Positions 56,400 to 64,000 of a DNA stretch of 64,000 nt are shown one piece after another. A program made the translations under genes and the position numbers. Below the pieces are notes generated by a model, which did not search any database, had not been told where the DNA came from, and worked only from the letters and a program-made list of their open reading frames with translations. The DNA is from Angiostrongylus vasorum (Eukaryota > Nematoda > Chromadorea > Rhabditida > Metastrongylidae). The DNA is taken from NCBI GenBank assembly GCA_018806985.1, contig JADANN010000188.1, forward strand, positions 406,993-470,992. Reading direction: 5' to 3'. Numbering within the stretch: position 1 is the first letter of the stretch; each line of letters begins with the position of its first letter.

Positions 56400-58720
56400 A
56401 AACATGCGAGCCAGTCTTGCTCATGACAGCACGGTGAGTAGCCATTTTTAATCAATATGGCCTTTATTTGAAAGTTCGATCCTCACTCTTACCATAAATA
56501 TTTCACCGAATATTTTATTATATTTCACCTCCCTAAACATATTGCTCACAGAAAATGAAAGATTTCACCACTTATACTGGTGGATTTCGGTACTCCTCGC
56601 GGACTAACGTTCCATACGATAATTATGATACAACATAAAAACTTACATATTTGGATGCTTGCAAAGTTCGTCTTCACTGGCAGTGCAGGGCCCACCGCAA
56701 TTTTTATTCGTTCCTTTCTCTCACATTTGTCATCTATGATGGTGTTTCTATCCAATGTGAGACGTTACCGACGCCAGGCCCATTATCGATAGTCCAAGGA
56801 AGAAGTGGTCGAGTGGCATCCAAAATGAGAAAAAAAAGAAGCTGTTACTGTATCTAAAAAAGCAATAATACATCCATGCCATAGATACCACTTCCGACCA
56901 TATACAGAGCAGGTACGGTAAGTCTCTTCAAACTGTGAACTTCACCTGTTTTGCAAAGCCGCAGAGCGCAATATGATATGTCCACCTTTTAAGGCATTGA
57001 AGTGGAACTCGTTCTCCCTTCATTTGTACGCAAAGAGCGCAAGGATACCGTCCATGCAACCCAGGCAATCACAAGTGAGAGTAATATTTGACAATACGCA
57101 CCAATTCTACCATATTCCGGATGGTCTGGATGCTTGCATGCTTGGATAATCCGTCTTCACTGTTTGTGTAGACCACAGCATAATTTCTATTCGTTTCTTT
57201 CTCACGCGATCACGGTCCATGGTGGTGGTCCACTTCGAATATGGTGACGTCAACGACGCTCCTTCCGTATTCCTGAAATCGTTGCCGTCTAAGAATGTAC
57301 ATCGTTTGCTTTAGCGACGAATATGACGCCCTCCCATCGTTTCGGTATATCAAGGGAACGCTTGCATTGTCTTGGCGTCCACCCCACTATTCCTTTCGCC
57401 TATCTTTCATCTGTGCTTTTTTGTTACATGACCATTTCATCTGTACTTCGCTATCGATGCATATTCTCCTAGATCCTGAAGATGGAATAGATTTCAAAGA
57501 ACTTATCTACGAATTCGGGCTAGAAGTTGTGAGAACTGATTAAATTTCAGAAGACATCGTTCAAGCGCTCTGTGGAATGGGCGAATTCCATGGCATGGTT
57601 GAACTATTAGTGCACGCTTTTACTGCATAAATGAGCGCTGGAAGGATTATTAAATTAAAAGGGTGAGTGTGGAGTTTTGAGACCATTGGTGGTCGGTGGC
57701 TTCTTTTGATTTGCTCGCCTTCGAATTCATTCAGACCTTGCTCCTGTAAGTGCTCCTCAATAGTCTTTTCTAGCTTGCATTTATTTTCATCCCTCTAAAG
57801 CATCTTTTTCTCTACCCGAACAACACCATAATGATAAAGGAGATGCAGCATGAGCTTCTTTTTTGGGAGACTGAGACGAGTTCGGCACAAGTTTTAAGTA
57901 TTTCAAAAGCGGCTTGTAACCTTCGGTCAAATCCTCTTTAACTTGCCATTCGAATGAGAGAAGGATTTCATTGAGAATATTCTCGTCATGCGCTACTTTT
58001 GTTCTCCTTCTTAGACGATGATTGAGCCCCTTTACAGCAGCTTATAGTTTAGTAGAACGTTGGAACGAAGAAGGCAATGGTCGAATGCAGTACGGAATCT
58101 GGGTACTTGCGAGATCCCAAAGAGGGAGCACCATCATTTCCGAAGAATTCGGTTGATTTCTGTGTAAATCCTACTTGGAACTGCCATATTTATCTGCGAT
58201 TGTCTCTGTTCTCGAAAAATGAATTTCCATTGAAGAGATGTGCTGCAGACAGGAGTTCTACGAGATGGTTTTCATTTTTACTTCGTTCTCCAAATTTAAA
58301 TTTTCATATCCTGTAATAGTCCCGTTGGCCATTCCTGATTTGCCCCTTAGTTCCTCAACAATGATTTTATAGGGGTCTGTAGGGGGTTTTACTGCGGAGT
58401 ACTACCTTCAAATGGCTGTGTAACGCGCCCCGATTGTATGTTTTCCGGTCTACACGATTTCTTTTCTGTTAGGGCAATAAATGGAACTTGATGCGACTAC
58501 TGATCGCGAGAAGAGTACGAATATTGTCGTCTGAAGATATTGTTTTGGTGCTATAGATGCAGAGCTAAAAACAGTCTCCAAGGCATTCAGTGGGCTTGTT
58601 CTTCTCGATCACCTCTACTGACATGTGAAACCCGAGCTTTGTTCGCTTTTTATTACTCGTTTTACAGTCCAACGTCGTAGACAGGAAAGCCCACTGCTTG
58701 CGGTACCCGACACTGGAGCT
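56400..58720. other. No gene recognised
   Basis: Blocks such as TTCCTTTCTCTCACATTTGT and TTCTTTCTCACGCGATCACG, with nearby CAGTGCAGGGCCCACCGCAA and TGTAGACCACAGCATAATTT, occur at 56.68-56.75 and 57.16-57.22 kb. They may be two diverged copies of another repeat. Confidence 0.4.
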
Positions 58721-58727
58721 CGTTGGG

Positions 58728-58850
58728 TAAACTGCTGTGGTTTTTTGGAGTCCCGAGGTTACGCTGTCCGATGTCTTCTTCAAGTCGTCACCTCCACAAG
58801 TAATTGCCGGCGCTTTTAGATCAGAAGAAGATTTGTCACGTTGTGGCTAA
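58728..58850 (+). repeat. Repeat B fragment
   Basis: GTTTTTTGGAGTCCCGAGGT and GATCAGAAGAAGATTTGTCA match the first half of repeat B at 37.9 and 45.8 kb. Confidence 0.55.
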
Positions 58851-59894
58851 TTTGATCTTTCTCAGGACGGCATTGAGAATGGAGCAGTTTGTATTTCAGT
58901 GGTTATCCTTACATCGTTTGAATGGCATGGTTGTACTATGTCACCAATTCCAACGAAATACGTTTTGTATATGTTTTGGCATAACGATTGCTCGTGGTAA
59001 GATCGATGGATTCTATTGAGGCCTGTCTTCCAATGATTAAAACGTCCTTGAATGCGTCGCAAAATCGGAAATTTCGTTGCCTCAGTTTCATCGATCCATG
59101 GAAGCTTGTCATGTCGCAGGTACCTTGTACACCGAAAATGGTTGATTACTTCGCGAGAAGAGACATCATGAAATAAAGGAAAAATCATTCTATTTGCCTG
59201 TCTAGACATGTGGAGAATCCCTAACACCGCAGCTTGGTCGTGCGGCGTTATAACGAGAAGTCTTGTATCCGATTAGTTGTCTGACGAATCTGGACTCGTT
59301 AGTCTCCTTGATTCGATAGTTTTTTTTCAATGAAGGTTTTATTTGAAAGTTGTCGAGGCACTTTCGAACTTTTTGGCCTGTTCGGCGGCTTGTGAATTGT
59401 GCAGTTTTGACTGCACTATTTGGTTGTTCGCTCATATTCGTGGACGGTGCTGGGAAGAAGCTAGTGCAGTGGTCAGTGATGCATTTAAGAAAGAACGAAT
59501 GTGCATTTTCGACCCCTCCTTCAATACTGTTCTCCAGTCCACGTGAGAACTCCTTGCTCGGCTAACTCCAAAATTCAAGATGAGTCCGCTCGACCACCAT
59601 TCTGCGACATTCATAAAAGAAAATGGAATTTCCATACAACAGCTAAAACTATGCACAAAATGTTTGAAACCAGCGTGGCCGACGAATGCGAAGGAAATAA
59701 ATCAATTTCAAGAAGTGCTGAGATCCACACAGCAGAAGTGATGGCGGTTTATGTAAATGTGAATGTAAAAATGTATTCCTTAAAAAACGTATATAATAGT
59801 CGTTTCCCTCATTACCACCATATTTTTAAACTCTTCGAATGCCGAAGTAGTTTTTTTCTTCCATTCTTTCACTAATGAGGACTCGGATGCATGT

Positions 59895-60060
59895 TTGCGT
59901 TCATTGTAGGCACAAATGGTCACGTTAGTTCGCAGCAATTTAGGCAGCTTAGAACGGCCCTGAGAATTTAGCAGCGCCTCTCCCTACCTGTCCTACTCAG
60001 CGCTGTAGAATCGGTGGCTCTTTCGGGGTCAGGAGAATAAGGCTTGTTTCTTCTACTGCG
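59895..60060 (-). mobile_element. RTE 5' fragment
   Basis: TTTAGGCAGCTTAGAACGGC, CTGAGAATTTAGCAGCGCCT and TCAGGAGAATAAGGCTTGTT match the 5' part of the left-edge RTE at about 1872-2000 in the same orientation. The next RTE piece to the right is in the opposite orientation. Confidence 0.65.
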
Positions 60061-60082
60061 ATTACCATTTTGATACATTTTG

Positions 60083-61540
60083 ATAGCACCAGATCCAGAC
60101 AAGATAAAAATCTGAACACTTGAAGAACCTTCCGCCAGTCCTCGTAAATACACTGGCTCGGCTCTTCACACGTTAACTGTCCGAATGCAAGGTCCCTATT
60201 AAATGGAAGACCAGCAAGACCGTGTTATTGTTCAAGAAGGGTAACCTACAGGATATCGGCAATCATCGTCCAATCTGTTTGCTGTCCGTCGTCCACAAAC
60301 TTTTCACTCGAGTCATCCTAAACAGGATTGGCAGAACTCTGGACGAGGGGCAGCCATGTGAGCAAGCAGGGTTTCGAAAAGGATTCAGCGCCATGGACCG
60401 CATCCACACGATAACAAGACCCAATTGAGAGTACGAAAGACCGCCTTGTTTCACTTTCAGCAGTCATGCAAGCCCTTGATAGTCAAGAATTCCCTACTCA
60501 GTACATAAACATTCTTCGTGAGCCGTACGAAAATTTCACAACTAAAATATCACCATTCTACAACGATATTAACATCGACGCCAAAAAAGGGGGTTAAGCA
60601 AGGCGAAACCATCTCGCCAAAATTATTCACTGCCACCCTCGAGAACGTCATGCGAACATTGGAATAGGAGAATATGGCAGTGAAAATCGATGGTTAGCAA
60701 TTAAACCATCTTCATTTTGCTGATGACATCGTTCTTATAACAGCAAAGCATTAGCCAGACGCAACGAATGCTTACCACCTTTGATAAAGCCTATGGAGAG
60801 ATCGGTCTTCGAATAAACCTCACAAAAACGATACTCATGAGGGACGGTTTGGCTTCGTGTGCCCCATTAACGCTTAACGCAACGAATATCTTCGAGTGTT
60901 TCCAGCTACGTCCATCTAGATCGGGAATCAACATGACGAACCACTTAGCTCCAGAGTTGAGCAGAGAGGAAGCGAGCGGCTTGGAGAGCCTTCAAGACTA
61001 TCGAAGATGTAGTGAAAAGAACAAAGAACACCCGACTCCGTGCCCAGTTTTTCGACTCAAGGGTATTTCCTGCCCTAACGTATGCGAGCAGAAACCTGGT
61101 CGCTGCGTAAGCAGGATGAAAGACCACCTAGCGTGGTTGGACGCGCAGTCGAAGGCACGATGCTAGAAGCATCGGTTGTTACACAAGCAACGGAAGGGAT
61201 CCGAAGCTCCGGCCTGAGTCAACGATCAAAAATTAAAGATGTCGTTCTGCACGCCAAACAGTGTGAGATGAGGAGGGCCGAATACATAATGCATATGAAG
61301 AACAACCGATGGACAAGAGATGTTGGTCACTTGATTCCTCGGGATGTAAAGCGTACTGCAGGAAGACCACTGACCCGATTGTCAGAGTCTTTCACGAGAA
61401 GCCTAGAAGAAAGATATGATGCTCAACGAGTCCCTAGAGCGAGCAGAACCCACTGAGCCACTCTTGCACCCGATAAGGAAAATTGGAAGATTTACTGGCA
61501 CTCGCTCGAGTCACTCGACGATCAACGGTACTACAGGTGA
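60083..61540 (+). mobile_element. RTE-clade LINE: reverse transcriptase to C-terminus
   Basis: Longest RTE copy. From 60083 it codes, with a few breaks, for APDPDKIK, then LLFKKGNLQDIGNHRPICLL, QPCEQAGFRKGF, and an ISPFYNDI block. FADD-like HFADDIVLI follows at about 60712, then ERMLTTFDKAYGEIGLRIN, ETWSLRKQDERP, SKIKDVVLHAK, and RDVKRTAGRPLTR-SESFT. Premature stops (for example near 60425 and 60666) show it is inactive but relatively young compared with other pieces. The 3' end is near 61540. Confidence 0.92.
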
Positions 61541-61579
61541 TACAGGTGATTCTTTCATTGATGAGCTAACACGACGTTG

Positions 61580-61645
61580 ACAAAAAACTTCATTCGACTA
61601 ACATCTCGGTGTCTTCTCCTTCCTCAAAACCGGTGATTGGAGCCG
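61580..61645 (-). repeat. Eroded hammerhead-like motif
   Basis: Minus strand: GGTT, TTGAGGA, AGGAGAAGACACC, GAGA, TGTT. It recalls the core order of the better copies, and the flank GAGCTAACACGACGTTGAC at 61562 recalls GAGCTTACACGAGGTTGAT at 55362. Right of the RTE. Confidence 0.3.
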
Positions 61646-61649
61646 ATGT

Positions 61650-63595
61650 ATGCATTCTATTGCAATCTCGATCTGATGTCGTAACAAGTCGTATCTTCTT
61701 CAGTGGAACATCGCTCGAATAAGACAACATCACCCAGTGGGCCTCTTTTTATACAAGACGGTTGCTGTTGAAATGATTGCCCGCTGATACCAACTCGTTT
61801 TTCCGAAAACATGTACACGAGAAGTCGCTATCATTATCGGCTAGTTCAAAGCGTGATAACACTTCAAAAACCGACTTTCCCTTTAACCCTCGGCGTGACC
61901 AATCAACACGCATTCTTGGGATGTGTCTCAAAAGCACTGGGCGTCAGCAAAACACTTGGTCACCTATGTGATTTACGCACAATGCAGGTCTGAAGAGAGT
62001 TTTTAATCGTTGCCACCTAATTTTCCCATAGTTGATTAAAAATGCTGCTTAGAAGCACTTATTTTATCACCTGAAACTCTTTTAACTGACCAAGCTACTC
62101 ATCCACGGTGATCGAAAGCTTGCCTAGGCCGAGCGAGTTTGGATTAAATGTCATATAATTGATATTTGAAAAAATTTAATATTCTTCAGTCAAAACCAGG
62201 TGTTGTCTCTGTTAATGTGAGCACCGAATGGTTTAGTCTTTCACTTTATTTGTGAAATTAGCGAGTGATACTGAGACATTCACTAATTCGCTTTAGTGAC
62301 CCCACCTGAAAGGAGCTGAAACTTTCTTCAATAGTTTCATTATGTTGTAACCACAGGTTAAGTTGGTGTAAAGTCGGCTTTGGGAATATAGAGTGTCTTA
62401 TTCTTATTCATACCGAAATAATTTTTCACTCCTTATTTTCTCTCTTCATACAAGGCCGTTTTCCTGGGAATGACAGAAATAACGGCACTTGAGTGTTCCA
62501 AGGTGATCAATGCGGAGACTAGCATGTTCCTGTGGATCAGACTCCCTCAGAAGCTTGCTGATTTGATTTACCGCAATAGCGACCGTATATTCATCGTCTG
62601 ATCCACTGTGATATGTAAACAGTCCAGATAAGTCACAGAGTATAAGAACTTTTATTTCGTAAGCTACAACCTGAAGATATAATAGCCTTTCATACGCAGC
62701 CACCAATTGGCGCGAAGAATCGCGAAGCAACAATAACTATAATACTTGCGTCATGGAGTCGTCGATCGAAATTAGATATGGATAGCCATAATAGATCCCA
62801 CATGCACCTAGAAACATTTGCCGGACTTGGAGAGGTCATAAACCTCAATTATGTGAGTAGAAAGTCCATAAGAACTACTTCGAAAAGGGTGAAAGCTTCC
62901 AAATGCTTACTGTTATTATAACTCAGCTAGACAGCAACATGTCACATTGTCTTCTGAAAGTTTCCATTTTCATCCATAACCACTCTGGAGCTCTAACTGA
63001 TTGAAAGGCGGCTCTCCGACGTTAGGAACTCCAGTCGTTAATGCGGGAGACTTGAATAAAAATGACAAGAAAATGCTGGTAAAGGAACATCAGGAGGGAG
63101 ATCAAGACAGCATTGGACAATGAAAAACAAGGAGCACCTACTGCGAACTCCGCGAGTTGCTTCGCCTAAGCGCAGAGCATGCCTCCTTATCATCTGCTGT
63201 CTTCAGAAGCGCCCTCATCACTGGCACCCGGCAAAGGAAGCTCAGCGGAAGGATCCACTCATGCTTGAGCCTCGCAAGCATCTAAAAGCAGTTAGCAACA
63301 ACTCATGATAATGAGTAAAGCCAGAGATCTCCTGGGCAGCCAATGCGATGTTTTCACTGCAATGCCGATTCGGATATGTCTCAAGTGTCGTAGCAATAAA
63401 AGAGTGCGAAATAGACTCACTACAATAACGCAAAAACACCACACGCTGATAGCCAAGCGGCTGTGGCCTGACAATTAACATGGTGTCCTAGAGAGCACAT
63501 GGTATATGCATTTAAGAAATGCGGCAGACCCACTTAAATAAAGTAAAAATATGGTCTCCCTCAGTGGTCAACCATCTGGGACTGCGAATCTGTTC
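61650..63595. other. No gene recognised
   Basis: AT-rich; open frames do not resemble known families. Confidence 0.45.
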
Positions 63596-63599
63596 TGCT

Positions 63600-63990
63600 C
63601 TACAAGCACGAGAGTCTCCTGCTGAATACTGGCTTTGCAGAACTTACCTCAGCGCGACTCCCACTGCTTCATTGAACTTAGTGAGCATTGTCCGTGTTCC
63701 AGCAGTGTTACCTGAAAAGCAAACGATGTCGTCGGCAAACCGGAATCTTGGAATGGAGGATGTATAAAGGCTTCACATCCCGCGAATGCGCTGCTGAATT
63801 TTAGCCACAATAAACTTCGCATCTATCTCATGCGAGCTCATGAGTGGAAAAAACCACTGACTGCTCATGCGAGTTAAATGAAGGCCAAGTTTTTCAAAAC
63901 ACTGATAATTGCTTCGCACACTCTCAAAGCACATCAATGAAAATGGTGAGAGCTTTTGCGTGGAACCCGGGAAGCAATACGAACTGAACG
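63600..63990 (-). mobile_element. Reverse-transcriptase fragment (FADD motif) and repeat
   Basis: On the minus strand at about 63690-63760 RFRFADDIVCFSGN, then TMLTKFNEAVG, is a retroelement RT catalytic motif. The stretch at 63890-63990 matches 46375-46500. Truncated by the window edge or by decay. Lineage (RTE or Penelope-like) is unclear. Confidence 0.6.
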
Positions 63991-64000
63991 AAGTAGCATT

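Overview
This is eukaryotic nuclear DNA, most likely from a strongylid (hookworm-like) parasitic nematode. It is AT-rich. It has one long split gene with short introns (50 and 61 nt are clear) and nematode-type 3' splice sites (TTTTAG, TTTCAG). The rest is mostly decayed retroelements of types common in these worms: RTE-clade LINEs, Penelope-like elements with a GIY-YIG endonuclease, and tRNA-derived SINEs. The organism call is inference. No bacterial gene, operon, CRISPR array or phage is visible.

Left third (about 2.5-21.3 kb, minus strand): one gene of about 19 kb. It encodes a FARP-type protein, a FERM domain joined to a Rho guanine-nucleotide exchange factor. Exons can be followed in order through FERM F1-F2-F3, the FERM-adjacent segment, a long disordered proline-rich linker, the DH (RhoGEF) domain, PH1 and PH2. 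Splice phases agree at most junctions. The 5' end (first strands of FERM F1 and the start codon) and the exact C-terminus were not found. Several exons read in frame only if a homopolymer run is one base shorter than written. This points to overcalled homopolymers in the assembly rather than a dead gene, though a pseudogene is not excluded. SINE copies sit in its introns and upstream.

Flanks and right two-thirds (0-2 kb and 21-64 kb): no convincing host gene. An RTE LINE lies at the left edge (minus) with a SINE nested in it. Further RTE pieces lie at 34.6-35.4, 45.3-45.7, 52.5-53.0, 59.9-61.5 and about 63.6-63.8 kb. Penelope-like reverse transcriptase and endonuclease pieces lie at 38.3-39.0 and 54.9-56.4 kb. 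Three SINE groups recur: S1 (seven copies), S2 (including a near-perfect head-to-head palindrome at 43.1-43.5 kb) and S3, which shares its central block with S1 but has a different tRNA-like head. Long (TA)n and (AAT)n microsatellites are present.

The most interesting signal is a short hairpin motif repeated in and around the Penelope-like remnants. It has the order CTGANGA, GGCG-loop-CGCC, GAAA, flanked by complementary GGCT/AGCC. This is the layout of a hammerhead self-cleaving ribozyme core, which fits published reports of hammerheads in Penelope-like elements. A second notable point is the shared central domain between two SINE families with different tRNA heads.
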